Below, piece after piece: positions 11,295 to 22,800 of a stretch of DNA of 64,000 nucleotides. The notes under the pieces were generated by a model. The model did no database searches. It saw nothing but the letters and a program-made list of their open reading frames with translations, and was not told the origin of the DNA. Source of the DNA: Cunninghamia lanceolata (taxonomy: Eukaryota > Streptophyta > Pinopsida > Cupressales > Cupressaceae); contig BSBN01000140.1 in assembly GCA_027924645.1 (NCBI GenBank), positions 8,500,501 through 8,564,500 of the forward strand. Reading direction: 5' to 3'. Position 1 is the stretch's first letter. Every line of letters starts with the position of its first letter. Both the position numbers and the translations under genes were made by a program.

Positions 11295-12475
11295 ATGGAT
11301 GCATATGGTTTAAGGGAGCAACTCAAGACTGCCCTTGATCATCTTGAACAGTCAAACTCTGAAGTCAATGAATTAAAGGAAAGACTCAAACAGGCTGATG
11401 ATTTCATGAGAGAACTAAAAGACAAATTAAGTCTCTCTATGAAAATGAGGAAAGAGCTGCTTCAGCAATTGGCAAGTTAAGGTGAAGCAAATGATGCAAA
11501 TAAAGAGCTGAAGGAGAAAACCAGGGTATGTGAAAAGTTATCAAAAGAAGTCATTATGGTAAGACATGAAATGGAATTAGGAGTTATGAAGTTTACTCAA
11601 GAAATTGAAGAGAAACAAAAAACTAAAGACAATCTAAGACAATCTCTCAAAGAGAAATTAGAAGATTGCCACCAAATGGATAGAATTATCAGACATCTTG
11701 AATCTGATCTTGAAGATGCTAAAGAAAATGAAGAAAAACTTGATGATCAAATTGTCTCTCTCAAAAGGGATCTTCAAACAGCAAATGAATATAAAGAGAA
11801 GTTCAAGATAAGTTCTGCTCAACTTGAAGTTCTTCTTGGAAGTCAAAAGAGGGTAGATGACAAGTGTGGCTTGGGATATGAGAAAGGAGAAAGCTCCAGA
11901 TCCGGTCAGAAGAATTTTAGATCAAAAAATCCAAGGAACAGGCCTAGAAGACCTCCGATAAGATAGCCCAATGCTCAAAGATATCATCCTTCAATGGATA
12001 CTACCATAGCTGCAATCACTTTGGTCACAAAGCTAATCAGTGTAGAAAGAGAATGAATCAGACTAATTCATCTTTCTCTGAATAGTGTTTTAACTGCAAA
12101 AAGTATGGTCACAAATCTCATGAATGCAGAAATATGCAAATGAATAAATTATTCAATGGTAGATGCTTTATATGCAATAGAATAGGTCATATGGCTAATC
12201 AATGCAGATCAAGAGGATATCAATCAAAAATGCAAAGAAATATTGTTTGCCAAATTTGCAATAGATCCGGTCACATTGCAAAATTCTGTAGAAGAAAGAA
12301 TCAGGACAAAAGAGGTCCGGTATATCATAATCAAAGTCAAGATAAGGGGAAACAAAAAGTGAATGCGGATGAAGTTAAAAGTGAGATGAATAAGATTTGG
12401 GTAAAGAAAAGTACAGAGAATGTAAAGGTTGGATCCACACCAGACTCTAGTGCTGATATTCCATCCAGAAATTAA
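11295..12475 (+). pseudogene. Copia-type gag remnant of C: coiled coil and zinc knuckles
   Basis: The reading frame starts only about 50 bp after the primer site and is at once a heptad-rich coiled coil (11295-11860; LREQLKTALDHLEQ, LESDLEDAKENEEKL). An Arg-rich stretch follows (11900-11965), then four CCHC knuckles at about 12000-12300. The first has lost its first Cys (YHSCNHFGHKANQC). The other three are intact (CFNCKKYGHKSHEC, CFICNRIGHMANQC, CQICNRSGHIAKFC). The usual N-terminal copia Gag core upstream of the coiled coil is absent. Stops at 11478, 11964 and about 12090 break it. Knuckles bind nucleic acid and would help RNA packaging. Confidence 0.75.
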
Positions 12476-13049
12476 AAAGTGAGCTCTAGCTTAGGGGGAG
12501 ACACAAAGAAAACCTTGTTCCCCCAGCTAGTCAATTGGTGTCAGAACTGGTACAAGAAGAGTTGCGGATTGAAGGATTCATAAGGGAAGCATCCAAACAA
12601 ACTATGGTTAAGATTTGGAGGATCCACAAGATATTTAAAGATCAGGATTGATCCGGTTCTTCAAGTCATCTGAATAAGGCAAATCAGAATAATTTAGGTT
12701 GAGCATTTATTGCAACCTGACATTAGGGTTTGTGGAGCAATATAAGGGTTTTCTCATTAATCACTTGTTCATTCTACATTCAAGAAGAAACGAAAAGTGG
12801 AGCTCTATAACAAAATTCCTCAAGTTCATCAAAGATCATTTGCAGAAGTCAACTCATCCAGAAATCAATCCGGCCAACTTCGTGAAACCTAAACTGCATA
12901 AAAGGTATTCTTCGTTCTTGATATCTTTTAGTAAGATTGTTTGATGATGTCTACTCTGAATATAGTAAAGATTTCTGATAGACATCACCCCACATTTAAG
13001 AAACATCCATACAAATCGTTGGAAGTAGATCCCCTAGGAGCATTTTCCA
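12476..13049 (+). other. Spacer between gag and ORF2 of element C
   Basis: No domain recognised. It holds a decoy-like purine run (TTAGGGGGAGA near 12493) of the kind found repeatedly in Sireviruses. The small ORF at 12699-12944 has no recognisable features. Confidence 0.4.
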
Positions 13050-15699
13050 GTGTTCCGCATGGCGTTTTGCACACCAAAGATATTAGGGTTTACATACACG
13101 CAAATGTTGAAGTTTAGGGAATTCAAACTAAGAGATATCTATCACAAACAACTGTTAGATGATTCATTTGAGCTCAAACCCCAATACAAGGGCCTCCGAA
13201 ATAAGCACTTTGCACAATACATACATTTCCCCTATTTTACGGAGGATGAATGGGTCAGGTACATTTTGAGCAAAACACATGACAACTTCATGTGGTTAAA
13301 TGGACCATTCAAAATCACTAAAGATGCCATCAGGGCAGTTACCGAATTACACTCATCTGGTGGGATTCCTGTTCTTAAATCTGTAAAGAATCAAACTGTG
13401 AGTGAGGCAACTGGATCCAAGTTTGACAAAAGAGCAATGACAGTAGATGACATCTCTGATCCGGATGTCAAGTTTGCCTCCATGATCATTGGATATAAGA
13501 TATATCATTCTAGTAGGCAAAATTCTGTACCTAGAACTGCTATATACACCGCTTATGTAATGCTAAGAAAGGATGCAGACTATGATCTTTGTCAGCTTCT
13601 CTTGAACCAACTCTTGGAGAATCTACAGAAAATAAAGAAAGATAAAAAGAATTCATTCAAGTATGGTGGATTAATAATGTACTTATTCTTCTACTTTATG
13701 AATGAGCTTCCCAGATCTAGTGGTTGGTTGTGGGAGAATGATAGACCAGTAGCTATCCAAATCAGAGATTATTTGCATGGACTCGGTGATGACAAAGCAC
13801 AAAATACAGCTCTGTGGGGATATTTTAAGAATTTTTAGAACATGATGCAAGCAAGAGAAAGGATTCCCCAGTCTCTTGTTGAGAAATACAAAGACAGTCT
13901 ATTTTATGGTAGAGATTGATCAGTGCCTAATGGAGACGGTAGAACCAAGGACTGTATGGATCATGCCCATGCGGTATAAAGTTGATGAACAAATTGTAGA
14001 GCTGCATGTTCAACACATGCTCAGTCAACCAAAGGACCCAAAAGCAGAAAGATTTAGAACCTTTGAAGAACTAAGTGTGAAAATTCACACTGAGCTAAGG
14101 CAACTAGAAATCAAAAGGAAGGTTAGAAAAGAAGTTGAGGAAGTTGCAAAAAGCTTTGGCATCTCAAAGGAGGCACTTGATGCCAATAGGGAAAAGAGAC
14201 AAAAGGCTGAGGAAGAGAAGAAAGAGGCAGAAAAGGGAAGCAAGGAAAGTTCTTCGATAGAAACCTCAACCTGGACCAGATCATCAAAGAAATCTGCACC
14301 TATCACAACCAAAAGCTCAAAAACATCAAAAGTGAAAGTTCAGGCATCCGGCAAAGGAGAGAAAAGATCAAAGACAAAAGCCACAAGGGCTTATGCTAGT
14401 CAAAGAGATGAAGATGAAACTGAATCAGATGAGGAAATAAAGAAACTAAAGAAGAAGAAGAAATCATCCGGTGAACACTCTACTGGTCAAGGTGAAGAAG
14501 AGAAGGAAGAGGAATCTGCTGAAAAACCAACTCTATCCTTAGATGTTGTAGTGAAATCAGTCACTGTGGATGGGAACCTGCAACCCTTAATAGAATATTA
14601 AGATGAATATAATGAAGCAGATAAAAAGATTCTAGAGGAAGCCACAGTTTAGTTTTTGAACACCTACAACAAAGCTTTTATTGAAATTATCTCTCTAATT
14701 CCCAAAAGCCTAGAGAAAAGGCTTGAAATGAGGAAGAACAATGCTTGAGCAAAAGATCTCGAGATCTGGGAACAGGTCGCGATTCAACTCTTCCCTTCAA
14801 TCACTCCGCAACAAATGAATATGATCTTTAAAGAGTGCAAGGATGAGTTCCAGAGCAAAGCCAAGATGAATCAGCTCATGCTTGGTGAAACTGACAAAGT
14901 GGCAAAAGAGACTAAAGAGATCCTTTGAAATGCTCTTAAAAAGTTCAACATTCCCATCTCAGAGGACTCTGGTAAAGACAAGGGCTCAGAATCCCCTATT
15001 CTAGAAGAGGTGGCTCATGAACAAACAACTATCTCTCATTCGGTTTCCCCTACAGCCTCCAGATCTAAAGGAGAAGACAAAATATAGGAGAAAGAAGTAG
15101 AAGTGAAGGAAAAAGAAGTTGACAGTACCAAGGTTGCAGAGGGAGAGAAGACCTCAACAGAAAAGACCTCAACTGCTAGTGGTACGAATGTAGAAGGAGA
15201 AAAAGCTCCAAGGGACAGTTCTAAAAATGCAGAAGAGAAGAAACATCTGTCTTTGGCAAGAGACACTGCACAAACTGTCCAAGAATTCCTAAGCAAAGAA
15301 ACAATGGATATTGATGAACTGGAGCTTCTACAAGGTCCGTTCAATTTTGATTCTCTTTCTCCGGTACAGACAATGAAGATAGCTTCATTTGCTAACGCAA
15401 AGGCTAAAGAAAAACTCCTAAAGTCTCATATGGAAGACCATGAGTTGATAGAAGCTGCTTCCGAAGTGCTAGAAAAGATTATGCCATCGTTTCAGAAGGA
15501 TCCCACAGCCTCCTCATCTGGTAATCTCAAAACTCTAGTCAGCAGTGTTAATACACATTTTGATTCTCTAGAGAAGTCAGCTAAAGAAAAGGTCTAGAAG
15601 GAGTTTTTGGATAAGAGATTCTCAGAGGTACAAGGGTTGATCATTAATGATAGGAGAAATATGAATATTGGGATAAAGAGCTTAGAAAATTCTCTTAAA
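13050..15699 (+). pseudogene. Element C accessory ORF2, 5' part (unknown function)
   Basis: I do not recognise a named protein. Segment 13050-13838 encodes about 260 residues of a mixed, folded-looking domain (GLRNKHFAQYIHFPYFTEDE, then SRQNSVPRTAIYTAYVMLRK and GGLIMYLFFYFMNELP). The frame then shifts near 13850 and gives a Lys/Glu/Ser-rich, probably disordered stretch (13876-14601; KKLKKKKKSS). A mixed helical region follows, with stops at about 14599, 14650, 14745, 14926 and 15086. Another acidic Ser/Thr stretch precedes helix-rich sequence up to the D insertion. The frame runs across the D insertion site into 30756-31194, so the original protein was about 1000 residues. The middle of the folded domain resembles in pattern the plant putative transposon protein families found in other retroelements. 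That link is inference. Confidence 0.6.
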
Positions 15700-16907
15700 G
15701 ATGGTGTTGGTCATGATGTTAGTCATTCGCAAACATAGAATAAAAGTTACACAACAACCTTTACTCATCTTGAAAGATACGATGAATTCAAAGAATTCAT
15801 GATCCCAAGTCTCCGTTGATTAGGTCTTAATCTACTGACGTTACTCAGTGGTTGATGTGTGTTGCTGTTTTCCATTCAGGGGCCTTACGTGTTTCTACAC
15901 TGTTCATCATCATCGTCTTCAAATATCCTGCTCTGGATGTTCGCTCTGCATAAGTCTCCAACAATTCTACCTCTGCACTGTAAATTTAGTCAAATAATGT
16001 GCATACAGGCTGATATTTGCATGATTTCTACCATTATTTATGATTCTTTGCATGATATTTTCAATACTACATGCATTTAACTCAAATATGCTAAGGATCT
16101 TCAGTTACCTACGGGATTTCAGCATATTTCACTGTTTCTGCTTGTTATTTATCATGATTTGCAGTTATGGTGATGAATTAATGAAATTAAAAAAAAAGGA
16201 AAGGGTTAGAGAGTGAGATTCCTAAAATTACTGGACTTAGATCACTGATTCACATACAAGCTCCCATACTTGCAATGAAAAGAAGGAAAACTAGAAATCA
16301 TACTTCACCAGGACATTCCACAAATCCGCATGATCTAGTGCAAAGCTTCAAAGGAAAGTTGACAACAACATGTAATGAAATGAAAGCGCTTCCAGTTGAA
16401 CACAGCATTCACCAGTACATATCCAGAAATCAACAGAAGATTATGTAAAATTTGCAATCAGGATGTAATCTGGAACTTCATATTCATTCAGTATGCTCAA
16501 GAACAGGTACATTTACAGTGATCTGAAGAAAGAACCTTGATATTTCAACAATTCTATCCTCATTAGTCTCAGTAATCCGATCTCCTAACTTATTCTACAG
16601 TAATTGACTCTTTGCGCCAGATGCGTCTGTGTATTCTAATGTATATCTCCCCTTTAAAATGACAAGCTCTGGATGTTATATAGAACAACTGCCAGAAAAC
16701 GGTTACAATGATCCAAGGATCAGGATCCTCTCATAACAAACAACGGCCCAGATGAAAAGCACATGCTTCGTCAGTTAGCAAATGTACAGCTGGCACAGAA
16801 TATTCCAGCATCTTCAACTTGATTCGGCCTCCAGCTGGCGAACAGCATATTTGACAATATCCCTTCATGTCTGGTCCATGTTGACTCTATGCGCAACTTT
16901 GTAATGC

Positions 16908-17032
16908 TCAGCCTCAGCAGCATCATCATGATCTCAACGTTCAGCTTTAGCAGCATCATCATGATCCCAACGCTCAGCTTCAGCAGCATCATGACTTCAA
17001 TGTTCAGCTTCAGCAGCATCATGATGATTTCC
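16908..17032 (-). repeat. Tandem repeat of about 33-36 bp in D LTR
   Basis: About four units of a CAGCAGCATCATCATGATC plus AACGTTCAGCTT pattern, varying in the number of ATC triplets. The same array is in the other LTR at 28610-28734. Confidence 0.75.
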
Positions 17033-17651
17033 TGCAAGTAAACAGACAAACATAAGGTTCATCATCATCATGATAAACAACAGGAAGTAAACACTTTATT
17101 AAACATACCTCCCCATGGTGTGCATCCACGAGCTTCAAATCAATGGAAATTTATGCACTAAATGCATAAACAGCATAAAAACAATCAGGTCAACCATCGT
17201 TGACCAAACATCAGGCAGTCGGGCTTTCAAATTTCTATCGCTTCATGTTTTTGCCCATTTTCTTGTATATCGGGTTCAAAAAATGATGATGATGATCTCA
17301 AATTATATAAAGAAATAATCGCCTTTCAACCATCCTTAGAAACCGGCCTTGCATCATCATCATATTTGCATCGGCGTGACTACATATGATCAGGGTGACA
17401 ATTTTACCTTATGCCGACGGCAACAGTTATACCGACGCCAAAAAATCATGATGATGACCAACTATATATCTTCAAAGTGGCCGCAGGATATCACAAAATA
17501 TGATGATCCTCCTTTCCTAATGCCCTGATAAAAAGCACATCAGGATGTTTTGTTTTTGCACATTCGGGAAAGCAAGACATCGTCATCATCATCATGATGA
17601 AGACAAACAGGAGGACTCGGAAAATGATCCTGCCGCTGAGGAAAATCATGA

Positions 17652-18022
17652 TGACGTCATCGTCATCATCAGGCTTGGTTAAAATGCAAAGGGATGACGT
17701 CACCGTCATGTTTCGTTTAAGATCAGGAGGTAAATGGAATATCGGGTTCTCTCTAAGGAAGATGATCAGGTGGATGAAAGCAATATGACCCTTTTCGGCC
17801 AAGGCTATCCGCTCGAAAGATCAGGATGATGAACATCATCATCATCATATACGCACTGGGTGATCAAAAATATGATCCTGCTGAAAAGTCCTGATGACGT
17901 CATCAGGATATCCGGGGCTTGTGTTAATCTTCGAAGATGACGTCATCGTCATCATCATATTGGTGAAATGTATCGCGCCTTGGAAAATATCATGCCGAAG
18001 GAGAAAGGTGATGGTGACGTCA
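17652..18022. promoter_or_regulatory. Cluster of five TGACGTCA palindromes in D LTR
   Basis: Perfect TGACGTCA at 17652-17659, 17695-17702, 17895-17902, 17938-17945 and 18015-18022. Two pairs are each spaced 43 bp apart. The third lies in a 20-bp perfect palindrome (17890-17909). TGACG/TGACGTCA is the known core for plant bZIP factors of the TGA class and for CRE-like sites. The other LTR has the same cluster (29354-29724), but its fifth copy is changed to TGATGTCA. A role as LTR enhancer is inference. Confidence 0.55.
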
Positions 18023-18427
18023 TCGTCATCATCATATTTGCAAAAGGTTATACTCGTCGGCAGGATGATATTACGAACTGTTGGGTAGAGAAAGATCATG
18101 ATGATGATGTTCAACATGACTTGAGAAACGAAAATCACCCTCCACTTCGAAAGATAAGGTGATCATCATGATCACGCAAAAGGAGGTCAGGAGGATATTA
18201 AGAAATGCCGGGTCTCGAAATATCATGATGATGTTGATCACCAAGACGGTCGCGCACGCGAGTTATGCAGATGGCAGATTTCTCTAAGTAAGGTGACGAT
18301 GATCATCAGCATGATATTATCACATCGGGTGATTTTAAATATCATGATGCTCGCAATGTTGGAATATCATGATGCTTTAGAATATCATGATGCTCGCTTG
18401 ACGGGTAAAACACACTAGCATTTAAGA

Positions 18428-18705
18428 TTGACGTCCGGATGTTTCGGGACTGCATGATTTTCATCAGGTGATAAAGTAAGATCATGATGATGACCTTTGG
18501 CGATACAAAAGACCGCCTGACGGGAAAAGATTACTACGACTTAAACTTGACGTCCGGATGTTTGGGGACTGCATGATTTCCATCAGGTGATAAAGTAAGA
18601 TCATGATGATGACCTTTGGCGATACAAAAGACCGCCCGACGGGGAGAACCTACTACGACTTAAACTTGACGTCCGGATATTTCGACCTCAGGATACTATC
18701 GGGGG
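18428..18705 (-). repeat. 119-bp tandem repeat in D LTR
   Basis: TTGACGTCCGGAT recurs at about 18428, 18547 and 18666, giving about 2.4 units of exactly 119 bp with AAGATCATGATGATGACC and GGCGATACAAAAGACCGCC in each. The other LTR has the same array about 11702 bp further on. Just before it, GAATATCATGATGCT repeats three times (18325-18395). Confidence 0.85.
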
Positions 18706-19048
18706 GCTTTTCAAATATCATGATGATGACCATCACACAGCAATTATCAGGTTTGACCAAAACTTTGACTGCTCACAACTCCCTCTTATGGACGAATTTT
18801 CAAGTGATGCAAAAGGCAAACCTGCATGAAATTTCAAACTCTTTCTAACCATGAAGTCATAGAAACAAAATATGAACTTTGACAAACTAACCTCATGATG
18901 ATGACCTACCTCATCCTGACCTTCATGATGATGATGCACCTGACTTAATTTTACCAAAACCGCCAGAAACAGACAACACAAGCCAAAACAAAAGCTGGGT
19001 CCCTGTTTTGCCAAGTCAAAATGGGGCGTGTTGTGTAACCACACAACA

Positions 19049-19887
19049 ACTTGCCACCAAAGAAAACAACAAAATTCAAATGATTCAAGTGATGTGATCA
19101 TATTCATCTATAGTGTTCTAATTCTGTCTAAGTAAATCATCATGATCTTTGAATGATAAAATTTCATTATGGTGATAAAGCTAACAAAGGATCATGTGTG
19201 TGCAGATGATTAATTATCCTCATCTTGAAAGCAAGTTGAAAACATAAGTAACTGGTGTTAAACTACATAGTTGGAGATCATCCCTCATAGCCAACCTGGA
19301 TAGAGCCTTGCTGCCAGCAGGTGTCTATAACCCCGGCAAGGTTATCTATACAATCTCCCTAAGTAGAGCCCCACTGCCAGCAGGCGTCCATAGCCCCGGT
19401 AGAGTTACTTAGATGGCCTAATTTTATTTTGTTTCTGATTTTCCTTTAAAAATTTAAATTTGATATCATCATGTATGCTCATTTGTACAAGGTGTAGTCA
19501 CTTGCAGCTTTAGGTTGGAGATTGTATTGGTAGCAAGGGAGTCCCTTTAGATTTTTCACTTAACACCTATACTCATATCTTCAACAAACCCAAGGCTGTT
19601 AGGTGTTTCATTGTGTTTGATTCACTTTGGACAAGAAAAAGTACCCTGATGAAAAGACATCATAAACCTGATCATGAGTATTTATCAGAATGAATTACAA
19701 TCTATATCTAAATCTGATCTCATCACTTGAATCCTAACAATTTAGTTATTTTCTTAGGTGATGAAGTGCATCATCCTGACTTACCAGAACAAGGTCCCAA
19801 CCAACAAACAACAACAACAACAAGCAAACACTGTACAAACAACTATACAAATATACAATATGATACACAAGACTACCATGAAGTCAC
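19049..19887 (-). other. Non-coding 3' region of element D with paired hairpin repeats
   Basis: Lies between the polyprotein stop and the 3' LTR. Next to the LTR the minus strand reads TTTGGTGGCAAGT, the likely plus-strand priming site, though it is not a pure purine run. Two related units (19299-19346 and 19359-19412) share CTGCCAGCAGG and CCCCGG and can each fold, with the outer arms changed in a compensating way (GATA/TATC against AGTA/TACT). Otherwise no feature seen. Confidence 0.6.
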
Positions 19888-22800
19888 TCAGGCCTGGAAA
19901 TAATGTTTGAGGAATTGTCCATTGACTGGCAACGGGACATCCTCACCTGTCAGGTTCTTAAGCCTATAAGTGCTGTCTCCTAAAATTTCAGAAATCTGAA
20001 AGGGACCTATCCATAGTCTGTCAAACTTACCATGATCACCTTTCCTTTCATGGGCTTTATCCCACATCAGGACTAAATCTGATATCCTGAAAGCTTTAAT
20101 TCTGGCTCTCTTGTCAAACCAGCGTTTGACAACAACCTGATGTTTTGCAAATTGGTCAATTGCTTGGCTTCGTTTTTCTTCCAGATGCATCAACTGAAGC
20201 AACCTGACTTCTTGTTTATTATCTATGCCTAGATAGTCTTGGGCAAACTGCAGAGTAGGAATTTTCAAGTTTACAGGGAGGATAGGATCTACCCCATATA
20301 CTAGCTGGAAAGGTGAGTTTCCTAATGCAATTTTCATTCTAGTTCTGTCTACCCATAAGGCATACTTCAGAAATGAGTTCCATTCCCTAGGATTTTTCTC
20401 TATCAATTTTCTTATGATACTCAGTAAATTCTTATTGGTGGATTCTGCTAATCCATTTCCCTGGGGATAGTAATTGGATGAGAACTTAAGTATAATCCCA
20501 TGATCAAAAGCCCAACTTGACAATTTAGTGGAAATGAAGGCAGAACCATTATCACTTACCAATGCATAAGGAGTTCCATACCTGGTGACAATGTTGCTTT
20601 CCAGAAATTTAATGACATCATCAGCAGTACAAGTTTTGCTGCTGATAGCCTCAGTCCATCTGGTACAATAATCAGTAATTGTTAGGACATACCTCTGGCC
20701 TGAAGAAGATGGAGGATTGATTGGTCCTACGAAATCCATGCCCCATTGTGCAAATGGGCGCTCTTCCATCACTGGCTGCAATGGTTGTGCAGCATATTTT
20801 TCTCTGTTGGCAGCAACCTGGCAAACATGACAACATTTAACATGATCAGCTGTGTCTTTAAAAATTGTAGGCCAGTAATATCCTGCTCTGAGGATTGCAT
20901 GTGTTGTGGCCAACGCTGATCCGTGGGCAGTTCCAAACTTGTCATGTAGCTCTGTCAGAACTTTATTGGCTTCTGATTTCTCTAAGCATCTCAGGTATAT
21001 CCCTTCATAATTCTTTTTAAACAGGGCTCCTCCCTTCATCATGTATTTCTGGGATCTCATCTTTAAGGCTCTTCTCTGTGAAGCCTGCATCCTCAAAGGA
21101 CATCTTCCAGTGATCAGGATGTGCCTGATGTCTGAATACCATTCTTTATTGTCCTTCTCATCTATCACATACTGCTGACTGATGATGTTTGGATCAGTTT
21201 CAGATATCATCTGGCTCAGAGCCTGTCCTCTTACTAGCTTCATGGGTGTGATCTCCATGTCATATTCTTGTAGTATCGTAATCCATTTGGCCCTTTTTTC
21301 ACCAGGTTCACTCTGCATCAGCAGCATCTTTACTGCTGCATCTGGTACCACAGCAATCACTTTGCTCCTCAGTATATAATGTCTGAACTTTTTTACTGCT
21401 CTGACTAATGGAAGTGCCTGTCTTTCAACATCTACATATCTCAACTCAGCATCCCTGAAAGGACAGCTCATGAAGGCAATTGGTTTCTCTTCTCTATCTT
21501 CATTTCTTTGAGTTAACACTGCTGCAGAAGTATGTTCTGAAGCAAATGAGTAGATGTAGAAATCATTTGTATAATCTGGACTAATGAGGACAGGAGCATC
21601 TGAAATGGCCTTCTTTATATCTTCAAAAGCAGCTCTGGCTTCTGGTGTCCAGTCAATTTGTGCATCTTTTTTCAACATGGCATTCAGTGGTCTGACAATC
21701 TCAGCAAAGCCAGTGATGAACTTCCTCACAAAATTTATCTTACCAAAATAAGATTTAAGCTCCTTTTTGCTTCCTGGAAGTGGTAATTTCATAATAGATT
21801 CCACCCTGTCAGGATCAATGATAATCCCATCTTCTGTGATCAGGTGGCCTAGTAACTTTCCTGTTGTGACCCCGAATATGCACTTCTTGGGATTCAAAGA
21901 TATTCCATATTCTTCACACTTCTTTAGCACACTTCTGAGATCAGCAACATGATTTCCCCTTTCTTTGGAGAACACTGTCAGGTCATCCATGTAGATGACT
22001 ATACATTTTCCTATTAAGCCTCTGAAGGCTATGTCCATTGCTCGCTGGAATGTAGCTCCAGCATTTATCAATCCAAACGGCATACGTCTATATGCAAATA
22101 TCCCCCATTTTGTGGTGAAGGCAGTCTTTAATCTGTCAATTTTATCAACCATCACTTGGTTGTATCCTGAAAAACCGTCCAAGAAGGACATCATCTTGGC
22201 TCCATTTACCATCTGCAGAACTTCATCCAAAGAGGGCAAAGGATAATTATCCTTTTCTGATGCTCTGTTCAGGTTCCTGAAATCCACACACAATCTGATG
22301 TCTCCATTCTTCTTCCTGACTGGTACCAGATTGGCCACCCAAGTGGAGTGCCTTACAGGAAAAATTATCCGGGCATTTAACAATTTCTTGACCTCCTCAA
22401 GGATGATGGGCTCAAGCAGAGCATTGACTGGCCTCTGCTTCTGTCTGAAAGGTTTTGCATCTGGCTTGAGGGGTATAGTATGAGTTATGACAGAAGTGTC
22501 ATACGTCTTCAGCTCGTCATAAGTCCATGCAATTACATGTATATAATCCTTAAGGGCTTGAGTTATTCCATCTAACTCTTCAGGTGTACAAACCTTACCC
22601 AACAAGACATTCTTCTTGTCATCAGCTTGTCCAATATTCACCTGTGAATATTGACCTCCATCTGCCTTAGGCAGATCCTTATGTTTGAGCATATTATCCA
22701 GATCAAAGGCTCTTTCTAATTCAATCATACCTTTGGGAATTGTGTTGCCAGGCAACTCTAAAATCTCATCTTCTTCCCAGACATGATCTTCCATACCATT

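Larger units (their letters stand above)
15705..19048 (-). repeat. 3' LTR of element D (as transcribed from the minus strand)
   Basis: On the plus strand it reads TGTTGGTCATG...CACACAACA. It is unusually rich in ATCATGATGATG-type triplets and carries several small tandem arrays. Differences from the other LTR seen at about 15899, 17543, 18016, 18146, 18218 and 18250. Short ORFs in it encode runs of Met, Ser and Asp from the triplet repeats and are not believable genes. Confidence 0.95.

Noticed and set aside
17040..18160. Several ORFs in the D LTRs rich in Met, Ser and Asp
   Set aside because: They arise from ATC/GAT triplet repeats, occur on both strands at once and have no domain features.
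16890..18720. Regular spaced repeats in the D LTR as a CRISPR-like array
   Set aside because: Units are contiguous tandem repeats without unique spacers, and the context is a plant retrotransposon.
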